A DNA stretch of 50,670 bases from Bacteroidales bacterium (GTDB lineage: Bacteria; Bacteroidota; Bacteroidia; Bacteroidales; Muribaculaceae). The position numbers and the translations under genes were made by a program. The notes beneath the pieces are model-generated. The model ran no database searches. It saw only the letters and a program-made list of their open reading frames with translations, and was not told where the DNA came from. Below are positions 39,999 to 49,106 of the stretch, in pieces (within the stretch, counting starts at the first letter, position 1; each line of letters begins with the position of its first letter). The stretch lies in NCBI GenBank assembly GCA_014800535.1, contig JAAVFW010000019.1:1-50670 (forward strand), written 5' to 3'.

Positions 39999-40964
39999 TT
40001 ATAGTCGGAAGCCGGGATTGGAAGAGAGGAAGGTGGCTACAAGAGTGGAGGTTTGTTGCTTGAACTGAAGAGCCTGTGGAGAATCAGGATGCAGGGGACG
40101 ATGATTCAGCCGATGCCAAAGTTTCTCTCCCTGTTCAAGAATTTTTCTCTGGTCGGAAGTGAAACAAGCGGATAATAATTTCTCACGGAGATATTCCACC
40201 GCCATCTCTGTGGGATGCACAAGGTCAGAGCCAAAGAAACGGTAATCGCGCAAATCATCGATTATCAGTTCGTAGGCAGGGAAGTAGGCGGCGTGTTCGA
40301 GTGCATCGCAGAGCATGCCGACGGCAAGATGAAGAGTGCTTTTAGAAAGAGTGTTAAGGTGATAGCCGTCGCGGACATGGCGCACGGGACTCACCGTAAA
40401 CACTATCTTAAGAGAAGGATTAAGAGCATATATTTCTTCGGCAATTTCTTTCCAGAGTGAGAAAATCTCTTCCGGACTCATCAGTCGGCGTGAAAATCTG
40501 TCAGCCGGGAGTTTGTGACAATTAGTGACTATCAGTTTCGGGGGGTTGGAAAGTTCAAAGACGGAGGCTGTGCCGAATGTCAGGAAGAGGATTCCGGCGT
40601 TTTCAAGCGAGTGGCGGAGCGATGACAGAGCGGTCAGGCATTTGTCAAGACAATCATTTTCCGAGAGGGCAGTAAACTCGGTAGGGAAGAAGTATGAACG
40701 CCAAAGATTATCATGAAAGAAGAGGGTTTGCTCAAGAGTATTCCTCCGCGCTTCATCTGACGGTGATAGTGACAATCTGACAAGATTGGCAATCGAAGCG
40801 GGGTTGAAGAGGGTGCCCGCAGGATTACCGTTGATATTCCACAAGGTTTGGTGGAGTTTTTCAGACATATAATCTGAAAAACATGAGCCAAGAAACAAAG
40901 CTCCTTTGTTGAGGTCAATCTCGAAGGGGAGCGGGGCCGGGGTAATTTCAGTGCGGAAATTCAT
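39999..40964 (-). CDS. GSCFA domain protein
   Basis: 321 residues of the GSCFA family, named for the motif seen here as GALFLGSCFSDYMSEKL (21-37). The fold is SGNH-hydrolase-like: the Gly-Ser of the first block, LFLTFGTASVFEL in the middle and the late FFGSDLVHPTEMAVEYL block with Asp and His that would complete the catalytic set. Members are predicted esterases or acyl-transfer enzymes, substrate unknown. It starts 9 bp after porE and is likely cotranscribed with it. Confidence 0.85.
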   Translation of the reverse strand: MNFRTEITPAPLPFEIDLNKGALFLGSCFSDYMSEKLHQTLWNINGNPAGTLFNPASIANLVRLSLSPSDEARRNTLEQTLFFHDNLWRSYFFPTEFTALSENDCLDKCLTALSSLRHSLENAGILFLTFGTASVFELSNPPKLIVTNCHKLPADRFSRRLMSPEEIFSLWKEIAEEIYALNPSLKIVFTVSPVRHVRDGYHLNTLSKSTLHLAVGMLCDALEHAAYFPAYELIIDDLRDYRFFGSDLVHPTEMAVEYLREKLLSACFTSDQRKILEQGEKLWHRLNHRPLHPDSPQALQFKQQTSTLVATFLSSNPGFRL

Positions 40965-40973
40965 AAAATCTTA

Positions 40974-42962
40974 TTACTCCATGTCGAAATCAAGGCTTGT
41001 AACCTGAAATTCCGTTCGTCGGTTAATCTGGTCGGCAGCTTCCTGATCCTGAGGTTCGAGAGTAAGGATGAACTCTTCGTTCAGCTCGGTGCCTTCTTCA
41101 AATTGAGGGAACTCTTTTGCAATGCGTTTCGTGACAATTTTGGGTCGTGATTTTCCATACCCTTTCCAAGTCAGGCGGTCGGGATGTATGCCGGCGGCAA
41201 TAAGGTAGTCGACAACGCTTTTGGCACGCCGGTCAGACAGACCGATATTGTAGGCTTCCGTTCCGACGCGGTCGGTGTGGGAGCTCATCTCGATTGTCAC
41301 ATTGGGGTTGTCGCGCAACATGACGACAACCTCGTCGAGCGCGGCTTTTGATTCCGGGCGAAGTGTGGCGCGGTCAAAGTCGTAGAAAATATTCTCGATT
41401 ATCTGCGGTTTATGGATAGCGGCGAGCACGAAGTCGATACCATATTCGGCATCGGCCTCTTCAGAGTCGCTTTCAAACTCCTGTTTGACGTTGAGATACC
41501 CTTTAGCACCTGCCATCATGACATATTTAACACCTCGTTCCAATCGGAATTTGAAAGAGCCGTCGTCGCGCGCCACTTCTTTCTGATTAGAGCCGTCGTC
41601 GCCCACGATGCGTATAATGGCGTTTGCCACCGGCTCATCGTCTTTATCAACGACCCATCCGGAGATAGAGATTTTAAGTTCGGGAAGTTCAAAGCTGAAT
41701 ATGTGGTCATAACCTCTTGCGTCGCCACGGTTTGAACTGAAGAATCCCGATTCACCCTCGCCGAAGGTTATGCCGAAATCATCGCCACTGCTGTTCATCG
41801 GCACACCCATGTTGTCAACACTCCAGCGGTCGCCGGTGGAGTTCAGACGAGCCTTGAAGAGGTCGAGTCCGCCGAATCCGGGGTGGCCGTCAGAAGAGAA
41901 ATAGAGTAAGGAATCAGTGCGGGCGTAAGGGAACATCTCATCGCCCGAAGTATTGATTTGCGGACCGAGGTTCTCAAGACTTCCGGTGCGTTCCTTCAGA
42001 TTGATTCTCCAGATATCCTTTCCTCCGTATCCGCCGGGCATGTCGGAAGTGAAATAGAGATAGGTTCCGTCGGGAGAGACCGAGGGGTGACCGACAGCAG
42101 AAATGGTGTCGGAAATTATCTCGAATTTCTGAGGGGCAGACCAGGAAGCGTCTGAACGCTGTGAGGTGTAAATCTCCACAGAGGTGTCCGATTCGGGTGC
42201 GCGTCGCGCCTTTGTGAGATACATCATCTGACCGTCGGGAGAGAAAGAGACCACGCCTTCGTCCATCTCTGTGTTGAGTTCACCCTCAACCAACTCCGGT
42301 TTCTGCCATTCGCCCCGTTCGTTTTTCTTAGTAACCCAGATGTCTGATTTTTTCATGCCGGTTATTTCCGAGCGGTTTGAGCCGGTCGACTTCTCATTTG
42401 TCGAGGTGAAATAGAGTTGGTCGAAAGATTTATCAAGAAACATCGGAGCGAAGTCAGCTCTTCTGGAGTTTAGGTTTTTTGCATTTTTTACGACATAGCG
42501 GGTCTGCGGCTTCCCTTTAGCATTGAGAGCCATGCGACACCCCTTGACGCCCTCTTTTGCGAGTTGGCTGTCGGGTTGCCATTCCATGAAGGTCGTGTAG
42601 GCTTGGATAGCCTGCTGATATTTCCCGTCAGCCTGAAGGGCACGACCGAGATAATAGAACGACATGGAGTCGGGATATTCATATCGGATTGCGTTTTGAA
42701 ACGACGCGGCAGCGCGCGGAGCCATGTTGAGTTTGGTGTAACATTCTCCGAGCTTAAAGGCAATTTCGGCTCGCTGCGGGCGTTCTTCTTTCTTTGTCAG
42801 GCGGTTATAAATTTTTCGGTAAGCCTTTTGCGCTTCGAAATATTCGCCGCGCTGAAACGCTTCGTCAGCATCTTTGAGCTTGACGGATTTACACCCCGGC
42901 GTTATGAAGAGCATTGTCAGCATGGTGATTGCCGACAGAATATATAATAACGTACGTTTCAT
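40974..42962 (-). CDS. porE: Type IX secretion lipoprotein PorE
   Basis: 662 residues with the four-part PorE plan known from P. gingivalis (similar length, 672). Lipoprotein signal ending TPGC (Cys24), TPR repeats (about 28-150; DADEAFQRGEYFEAQKAYRK, IAFKLGECYTKLN), a PD40/WD40-like beta-propeller (about 165-435; VVSFSPDGQMMYLTKA, HPSVSPDGTYLYFTSD), a carboxypeptidase-regulatory-like beta-sandwich (about 440-520) and a C-terminal OmpA domain (about 540-662; FYDFDRATLRPES, SSHTDRVGTEAYNIGLSDRRA). The OmpA part binds peptidoglycan and anchors the T9SS at the cell wall. It is located 20 kb from the main T9SS operon. Confidence 0.9.
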   Translation of the reverse strand: MKRTLLYILSAITMLTMLFITPGCKSVKLKDADEAFQRGEYFEAQKAYRKIYNRLTKKEERPQRAEIAFKLGECYTKLNMAPRAAASFQNAIRYEYPDSMSFYYLGRALQADGKYQQAIQAYTTFMEWQPDSQLAKEGVKGCRMALNAKGKPQTRYVVKNAKNLNSRRADFAPMFLDKSFDQLYFTSTNEKSTGSNRSEITGMKKSDIWVTKKNERGEWQKPELVEGELNTEMDEGVVSFSPDGQMMYLTKARRAPESDTSVEIYTSQRSDASWSAPQKFEIISDTISAVGHPSVSPDGTYLYFTSDMPGGYGGKDIWRINLKERTGSLENLGPQINTSGDEMFPYARTDSLLYFSSDGHPGFGGLDLFKARLNSTGDRWSVDNMGVPMNSSGDDFGITFGEGESGFFSSNRGDARGYDHIFSFELPELKISISGWVVDKDDEPVANAIIRIVGDDGSNQKEVARDDGSFKFRLERGVKYVMMAGAKGYLNVKQEFESDSEEADAEYGIDFVLAAIHKPQIIENIFYDFDRATLRPESKAALDEVVVMLRDNPNVTIEMSSHTDRVGTEAYNIGLSDRRAKSVVDYLIAAGIHPDRLTWKGYGKSRPKIVTKRIAKEFPQFEEGTELNEEFILTLEPQDQEAADQINRRTEFQVTSLDFDME

Positions 42963-43074
42963 TTTATAATCGAGTAGCTGCTACGTTACATAAAACGTCG
43001 ATACGGCTTTATTTATTTTTCAGAGTGCGGCTAAAGTTTTGGATTTTCAAAACTGAAATTTTATGATTGATTGG

Positions 43075-43105
43075 TTTGCCGAATAGCAGAATTTTTATAA
43101 TTTCG
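43075..43105 (+). promoter_or_regulatory. Promoter for the second DUF6056 gene
   Basis: TTTG (43075-43078), a 19-bp spacer and TAATTTCG (43098-43105; one mismatch to consensus). Leader about 50 nt. Confidence 0.5.
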
Positions 43106-43162
43106 CGGCTGAAATCGGATGTGTCCGATGCAAGTAACTGTTAACCATTAAGTAAGTGTCAG

Positions 43163-44845
43163 ATGAAAAGAGTCTCCTTGCTGTTTGAGTCGGATTTTGT
43201 TTCGCGATTGTTTATCGGTCGGACAAAGAAGATACTGTTTCTTTCGGTTATTGTTTTTTTGACGTTTTTAATTCTTGATTTACAGGCTGTAAAGGTTGGT
43301 GATGACCTTGGATATATGTTTTCTGACCGGTCTCTTCATTCCGCCGACGGAAAGCGGGTGGAGTCGTTTGGAGACATTCTGTCGACGCAGATGATGCATT
43401 ACCGCACTTGCAACGGGCGATTTCTGGTGCATTACATCGTGCAGTTGATGGTCTCCATGCTTCCGGGCTGGGTCGGGTCTCTTCTCAACTCTCTGATGTT
43501 CACTCTGCTGTGGTTGCTTACTGTTCTTTGTGCATTTGGGCGGCGGCATCTGACAATGGCCGGAGGAGTCTCGGTGCTTGTCTTGCTGTGGATAGGATTG
43601 CCGGTGCCGGGAGTGACAATGCTTAGTCTTGATGCTTTTGCGGTCAACTATCTATGGGTCAGTGTCTTTATCCTGATGTTCATGGTTCAATGGGGATTTC
43701 TGATATCCAATAGAGTCAGACCGTTGCCGAATCTGTCGACAGATAAAAAGATTTTTCTCGAACTTGCGGTTCTGCTCTTTGCTGTAATTGTCGGGTCGTT
43801 GCAGGAGAGTTTTTCCATTCCTCTGATTGGAGGGATGTTGATAACCATGATAATTTATCATAAGACCATTCATCCTGAGACACATCTGATGTTCGGAGGT
43901 TTCTCGCTCGGCACGTTGGTGCTCATCCTGTCGCCGGGAAACTGGGGACGCACTGATTTCAATGAGGCCTCGTTGGGAGATGTTTTGATTCATCGATTTA
44001 AGGCGATGGGGCTGGAACTGATGCACACAGCGGTTGTCATACTTGCGGTTGTCATTGTGGTGGCACTGATTGTCGGCAAGATTCGCCGCAGGAATCTGAT
44101 TAGCTTCGGGTGTCGGGATAATTTCGTCTATATCACTCTGTTGTTTGCTTTATTGCTCGACAGTGTGACCTTTACCGGAGTGCGTCAGTTGTTTTTTCCG
44201 TCGCTTCTTTCGGTCATAATGATATGTCGGGTCGGGTCACGACTGATGGGAGATGATTTCAATGCCAAGCGTTATTTGCTTGAGGGGATGATTATTTGCG
44301 GAGTCGTTTTTTTCAGTGGGGCTTATCTTGTGAGGTATGAAACCAAGAAGCGCATGATTAAGGTTGAGCAGGAGGTCAAGAAGGGAAAAGAGATTATTGA
44401 GATTGACTGCACTGAGGCGCTCTATAATTACCCGGAGGTATTCCGGTTGCTCTTCAGCAGATATGATGATGACCCGTTTGAAGGGAAATATCTCCAGTTG
44501 ATGTTTGACCGGTTTACGAAGCAGGGGCTCACTCGAATCTTCAATGGTAAGACAGGAGATGTGACGGTTCTTCCCTGTTCCGTTGAGCGACTCGTTGAGT
44601 GCGGAAAGGAATGTGTGTGGTCAGGCAATGAGGTGAAGGCAGGTGTAATCGACCACTGTTACGGAGTGTTTGTAACCTCCAGAGGGAAGTGGGAACCGGG
44701 AGTCGGTCGACGAAAAGGGAAGAGCGTTCCGTTTGAAAGGGTTATAATCAACGATTCATTATACTATATAGTGCCATTTCAGGGGAATATAGAAGAGCCA
44801 TTTGTCATGAAGCGAGTTGAACAATCGGAAACTTCCGAACGTTAG
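43163..44845 (+). CDS. Polytopic membrane protein, DUF6056 family, second paralogue
   Basis: 560 residues. About ten membrane spans in the first ~400 residues, then a soluble ~160-residue domain. It shares NGRFLVHYIVQ, LQESFSIPLIGGM and GTLVLILSPGNWGR with the 508-residue protein at 11276, so they are paralogues, but overall similarity is modest. The conserved acidic and Asn residues in extracytoplasmic loops recall membrane glycosyltransferases, which is only a structural analogy. It is divergent from porE and stands alone. Function unknown. Confidence 0.72.
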   Translation: MKRVSLLFESDFVSRLFIGRTKKILFLSVIVFLTFLILDLQAVKVGDDLGYMFSDRSLHSADGKRVESFGDILSTQMMHYRTCNGRFLVHYIVQLMVSMLPGWVGSLLNSLMFTLLWLLTVLCAFGRRHLTMAGGVSVLVLLWIGLPVPGVTMLSLDAFAVNYLWVSVFILMFMVQWGFLISNRVRPLPNLSTDKKIFLELAVLLFAVIVGSLQESFSIPLIGGMLITMIIYHKTIHPETHLMFGGFSLGTLVLILSPGNWGRTDFNEASLGDVLIHRFKAMGLELMHTAVVILAVVIVVALIVGKIRRRNLISFGCRDNFVYITLLFALLLDSVTFTGVRQLFFPSLLSVIMICRVGSRLMGDDFNAKRYLLEGMIICGVVFFSGAYLVRYETKKRMIKVEQEVKKGKEIIEIDCTEALYNYPEVFRLLFSRYDDDPFEGKYLQLMFDRFTKQGLTRIFNGKTGDVTVLPCSVERLVECGKECVWSGNEVKAGVIDHCYGVFVTSRGKWEPGVGRRKGKSVPFERVIINDSLYYIVPFQGNIEEPFVMKRVEQSETSER

Positions 44846-44880
44846 ATAGTAAATGACAACTACAAAATTATAAGCCTACT

Positions 44881-45321
44881 ATGAAGAAATTGATGATGAT
44901 AGCGGTGATGGTGCTTTCGGTTGTGTTCGGAGCATCAGCACGAGATGAATATAGTCATGACCTCAACACTCTTCCTCCTGCAGCTCGGACAATGCTCAAA
45001 TCAGGATTCAAGGCCGGATTGAGCCACATCAAGATTGACCGTGAACTGGGTAAAATCAAAGATTACACTGTCATTCTGACCGACGGCAGCGAGATTGAAT
45101 TTGACAGTAAGGGGAATTGGAAGGATATAGAAGTTTCTTACGGAAAGAGTGTGCCGGCATCTTTTGTCCCGACAGGCGTAACAGAATTTGTTAAGAAGAA
45201 TCATAAGGGAGCCAAGATTGTCGGGATTGAGAAAAACCGGCATGGCTACGAAGTTGAGTTAAGCAGCGGAGTTGAGATAATATTCGATTCCAATGGTGCT
45301 TTCAAGAAATATGATCGTTAA
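44881..45321 (+). CDS. PepSY-like (DUF2874) periplasmic protein
   Basis: 146 residues: signal peptide 1-20 (VMVLSVVFGASA), then two tandem PepSY-like repeats. Repeat one has HIKIDRELGKIKDYTVILTD and EIEFDSKGNWKDIE; repeat two has KIVGIEKNRHGYEVELSSG and EIIFDSNGAFKKYDR. Proteins of this Bacteroidota family are small periplasmic proteins with a beta-lactamase-inhibitor-like fold and unknown partner. It starts 35 bp after the DUF6056 gene and is closed by a hairpin terminator. Confidence 0.85.
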   Translation: MKKLMMIAVMVLSVVFGASARDEYSHDLNTLPPAARTMLKSGFKAGLSHIKIDRELGKIKDYTVILTDGSEIEFDSKGNWKDIEVSYGKSVPASFVPTGVTEFVKKNHKGAKIVGIEKNRHGYEVELSSGVEIIFDSNGAFKKYDR

Positions 45322-45328
45322 GGTTGAC

Positions 45329-45376
45329 AAACGGAAATGAAACAGACATTATGTGGAGGCTTCATTTCCGTTTTAT
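45329..45376 (+). terminator. Terminator of the PepSY-like gene
   Basis: 13-bp perfect arms AAACGGAAATGAA/TTCATTTCCGTTT, 19-nt loop, short T-run. Confidence 0.75.
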
Positions 45377-45442
45377 TGTATAAGTAATTAAGAGTTCCTG
45401 CGATGGTGCCGTCAGGCGGATTGCAGGATAAAACCTATAAGT

Positions 45443-47929
45443 ATGATAATGAGAGGAAGACTATTGTCGTTCATAATGCTTGGTTCAATGGCAGCCGCGG
45501 CTACGTTGTCGGCGTCAGAGCGAAGTGATAAGTTGCTTAAACATTGGGAATTTTCCCATGATTCAATAAATTGGCGTCAGGTTACTGTGCCGCATGACTG
45601 GGCAATATCCGGACCGTTTGACAGGAAATATGATTTGCAGAAGGTGGCCGTCGAGCAGAATGGCGAGACGGAGGAAACCTGGAAGACGGGTCGAACAGGT
45701 GGATTACCATACGTCGGGAAGGGTTTTTACACAACCACGTTTGAACTTCCCGATACGGCAGGGCGCAGTTTCGCACTCCTTTTTGACGGAGCGATGAGCC
45801 GTGCCAATGTGAAGGTAAACGGAGTCGAGGTCGGATTCTGGCCGTATGGCTACAATTCATTTTATTTTAATCTCGACGGCAAGGTGCGTCCCGGCAAGAA
45901 CGTTGTTGAGGTCAGTCTTGAAAATTTGCCGGAATCGTCGCGATGGTATCCCGGAGCCGGCATTTACCGCAATGTGCGTCTGATAGAGACAGACAAGGTT
46001 CATATTCCGGTGTGGGGAACTAAACTCACCACTCCTTACGTTTCAGCAGACAAGGCTACGGTGCATCTCGAAACTGAGCTTGAAGGCACCTCAAAGGGGG
46101 AGGAAGTGACTCTTGTGACGAAGATTTTTGACCCTGCGGGAAAGGAGGTCGCGTCAGACAGTCATCTATATAAGGTTTATCCGGGACAATCACTTTCCCA
46201 AAATTTTATTTTAAGCAAACCGGCTTTATGGACTCCTGATTCTCCGAGTCTTTATCAGGCTCAGACAAGCGTCATCAAAGATGGCAAGGAGGTTGACAGC
46301 TATTCAACACGCTTCGGCGTGCGCAGCGTAGAGGCTCGTCCGGGAGAAGGATTTTATCTAAATGGCGAGCAGATTAAATTTAAGGGAGTCTGCAATCATC
46401 ATGACCTCGGACCGCTCGGTGCGGCCGTAAACCGTTCAGCTCTTCGTCATCAGCTGGAGATGCTTAAGGAAATGGGAGCCAATGCGGTGCGCACCTCTCA
46501 CAACATGCCGGCTCAGGAGCTGGTTGAGCTGTGTGATGAGATGGGTTTGATGCTGATGGTTGAACCGTTTGACGACTGGGGCTTCCGTCCGAAGAGTAAG
46601 AACGGTTATGGCACACTTTTCGAGGATTGGGCGGGAAAGGATATGACGAATATGATACGCCATTTCCGCAATAATCCTTCGGTGGTGATGTGGAGCATCG
46701 GTAATGAAGTTCCTTCACAATGGGCTCCGGATGGTATCTCTGAATTGACAATGCTTCAGGACATCGTTCACAAAGAAGACCCGACACGTCCGGTGACATG
46801 TGGCATGGACCAGTTTGATGCGGTTGTCAACAACGGCTTTGCTGCGGCACTTGACATTCCCGGCTTCAATTATAAGGTTAACCGTTATAAGGAGGCGATT
46901 GATAAGCTTCCGCAAAATTTCCTGTTGGGCACTGAAACGGCATCGACTGTTTCGTCGCGAGGAAAATATTTCTTCCCGGTTGAGATTGGCGCGAATGTGA
47001 TGAGGGAAGGTAATCAGTCGTCAAGCTATGACACGGAGTATTGTTATTGGTCGAATATTCCAGACGATGATTTTGCTGTAGACGATGATCTTCCGTGGAA
47101 TATGGGTCAGTTTGTATGGACCGGATTTGATTATCTGGGAGAGCCGACACCCTACGACACTGATGCGTGGCCTTCGCACAGTTCTTATTTCGGCATTATT
47201 GACCTTGCGTCAATTCCGAAAGACCGCTATTGGCTCTATCGCTCGAAGTGGAACACATCCGAGCCGACTCTTCATATCCTCCCGCATTGGAACTGGGAAG
47301 GACGTGAGGGAGAGGTGACACCTGTATTCGTCTATACGGATTCTCCTCGTGCCGAGCTTTTCATCAATGGCAAGAGTCAGGGCATGAGGGAGAAGAATGA
47401 TTCGACAAATATGAATCGTTACAGATTGATGTGGAACGAGACCGTCTATGAACCCGGTGAGGTGAAGGTTGTGGCATATAATGCCGACGGCAGTATGGCA
47501 GGTGAAAAGATTATGCGCACGGCAGGTCGTCCTGACCATATTGTATTGAGCAGCAATCGCAGTTCCCTCCTGTCAGATGGCGAGGATCTCGCATACATCA
47601 CTGTTGAGGTTGCCGACAAGGATGGAAACATCGTTCCGACGGCAGAACCGGAGGTGACTTATTCGGTGAGAGGAAGCGGACATTTCCGTGCCGGAGCTAA
47701 TGGCGACCCGACATCTCTCACACCCTTTGAATCGCCTGTGCAGAAACTTTTCAGCGGAGCTGCGACAGCAATCATCGAGTCAGGCGAGGAACCCGGAGTC
47801 GTGACACTCGTTGTGTCGTCGCCCGGACTTAAGGAGGCTTCAATCTCTCTTCCGGTCGAGAATGCTCGCCATGCTGTCCGTGTGGACGACGCTATGCCTG
47901 AAGTGAAGAAAGTTAAAAAGAATAAATAA
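45443..47929 (+). CDS. Glycoside hydrolase family 2, beta-galactosidase-like
   Basis: 828 residues with a signal peptide (cleavage near LSAS, about residue 25), so it acts in the periplasm or at the surface. Domains: GH2 sugar-binding sandwich (WRQVTVPHDWAISGPF near the start), Ig-like sandwich, TIM barrel, and C-terminal Ig-like DUF4982-type domains. Catalytic residues are visible: acid/base Glu422 in WSIGNEVPS and nucleophile Glu498 in LGTETAST. The NHHDLGPLGAA loop is typical of Bacteroidota GH2 beta-galactosidases. galK and galM follow directly, which supports release of galactose as the product. Confidence 0.92.
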   Translation: MIMRGRLLSFIMLGSMAAAATLSASERSDKLLKHWEFSHDSINWRQVTVPHDWAISGPFDRKYDLQKVAVEQNGETEETWKTGRTGGLPYVGKGFYTTTFELPDTAGRSFALLFDGAMSRANVKVNGVEVGFWPYGYNSFYFNLDGKVRPGKNVVEVSLENLPESSRWYPGAGIYRNVRLIETDKVHIPVWGTKLTTPYVSADKATVHLETELEGTSKGEEVTLVTKIFDPAGKEVASDSHLYKVYPGQSLSQNFILSKPALWTPDSPSLYQAQTSVIKDGKEVDSYSTRFGVRSVEARPGEGFYLNGEQIKFKGVCNHHDLGPLGAAVNRSALRHQLEMLKEMGANAVRTSHNMPAQELVELCDEMGLMLMVEPFDDWGFRPKSKNGYGTLFEDWAGKDMTNMIRHFRNNPSVVMWSIGNEVPSQWAPDGISELTMLQDIVHKEDPTRPVTCGMDQFDAVVNNGFAAALDIPGFNYKVNRYKEAIDKLPQNFLLGTETASTVSSRGKYFFPVEIGANVMREGNQSSSYDTEYCYWSNIPDDDFAVDDDLPWNMGQFVWTGFDYLGEPTPYDTDAWPSHSSYFGIIDLASIPKDRYWLYRSKWNTSEPTLHILPHWNWEGREGEVTPVFVYTDSPRAELFINGKSQGMREKNDSTNMNRYRLMWNETVYEPGEVKVVAYNADGSMAGEKIMRTAGRPDHIVLSSNRSSLLSDGEDLAYITVEVADKDGNIVPTAEPEVTYSVRGSGHFRAGANGDPTSLTPFESPVQKLFSGAATAIIESGEEPGVVTLVVSSPGLKEASISLPVENARHAVRVDDAMPEVKKVKKNK

Positions 47930-47953
47930 AACAAGAGATAAAAACAAGAGATA

Positions 47954-49090
47954 ATGAAAGATACAATCGCAAAAATTTTTGAAGAGCGATTCGGCGGAAA
48001 GGGTGATTTTTATGCTTCTGCCGGAAGAATCAATCTAATCGGTGAACACACGGATTACAATGGTGGTTTTGTGTTTCCCGGCGCTATCGACAAGGTTATC
48101 ATGGCTGAGATTCGTCCTAACGGGACAGATAAGGTGCGTGTTTTCTCTGTCGACATTGATGAGTATGCTGAGTTTGGGTTGAAAGAGGAGGATGCTCCCT
48201 CGCAGTCTTGGGCACGATATATATTCGGTGTGTGTCGTGAGATTATTAAGCGAGGTGGAGAGGTGAAAGGTTTTGATGCGGTCTTTGCCGGCAATGTTCC
48301 TCTCGGAGCAGGTCTGTCATCTTCAGCAGCTCTTGAATCATGTTTTGCTTTTGCTCTCAACGATTTGTTTAATGATAACAAATTCGAGAAGTTTGAGCTG
48401 GCTAAAATCGGACAGTCAACCGAGCATAATTATTGCGGTGTGAAGTGTGGCATAATGGATCAGTTTGCATCTGTGTGCGGTCGCAAAGGAAACCTGATGC
48501 GTCTTGACTGCCGTTCGCTCGATTATGAATATTACCCCTTCAATCCGGAGGATTACACTCTTGTGCTTGTCGACTCAAGAGTTAAACATGAGCTTGCCGA
48601 TTCACCTTACAATAAACGTCGTGAATCATGCGAGCGTGTCGCTCAAAAGCTTGGTGTCGAGACTCTTCGCGATGCCGATATGGATGCTCTTCTTGCAGTT
48701 AAGGAGAGTCTGAGCGAAGAGGATTTCAAGCGCGCCAAGTTTGTGATCGAGGAGAAGCAGCGTGTGCTTGATGTCTGCGATGCTTTGAATCAGGGCGACT
48801 ATGAGACAGTAGGCAAGAAGATGTATGAAACTCACGAGGGTCTTTCAAAGGATTATGAGGTGAGCTGCGAAGAGCTTGACTTCCTCAATGAAGTTGCAAA
48901 GGAGACCGGTGTGACAGGTTCGCGCATCATGGGTGGTGGCTTCGGTGGATGCACCATCAACCTTGTGCGCAAAGACTTGCGTGACCGTTTTGTGGATGAG
49001 GCAATTAGACGTTTCAATGAAAAATACGGACATGAGCCGAAGATTTACGATGTCGTTATTTCCGACGGTGCCCGCAAAATCGACGATTAA
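47954..49090 (+). CDS. galK: Galactokinase
   Basis: 378 residues. It phosphorylates galactose to galactose-1-phosphate, the entry to the Leloir pathway. GHMP-kinase motifs: the galactokinase signature GRINLIGEHTDYNGG (23-37), the ATP loop VPLGAGLSSSAALE (about 115-128), the catalytic Asp region CGVKCGIMDQFAS (about 164-176), and the C-terminal SRIMGGGFGGC. It starts 24 bp after the beta-galactosidase gene and galM follows 16 bp after its stop. Confidence 0.95.
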   Translation: MKDTIAKIFEERFGGKGDFYASAGRINLIGEHTDYNGGFVFPGAIDKVIMAEIRPNGTDKVRVFSVDIDEYAEFGLKEEDAPSQSWARYIFGVCREIIKRGGEVKGFDAVFAGNVPLGAGLSSSAALESCFAFALNDLFNDNKFEKFELAKIGQSTEHNYCGVKCGIMDQFASVCGRKGNLMRLDCRSLDYEYYPFNPEDYTLVLVDSRVKHELADSPYNKRRESCERVAQKLGVETLRDADMDALLAVKESLSEEDFKRAKFVIEEKQRVLDVCDALNQGDYETVGKKMYETHEGLSKDYEVSCEELDFLNEVAKETGVTGSRIMGGGFGGCTINLVRKDLRDRFVDEAIRRFNEKYGHEPKIYDVVISDGARKIDD

Positions 49091-49106
49091 AGAAAGGATT
49101 TGAATC

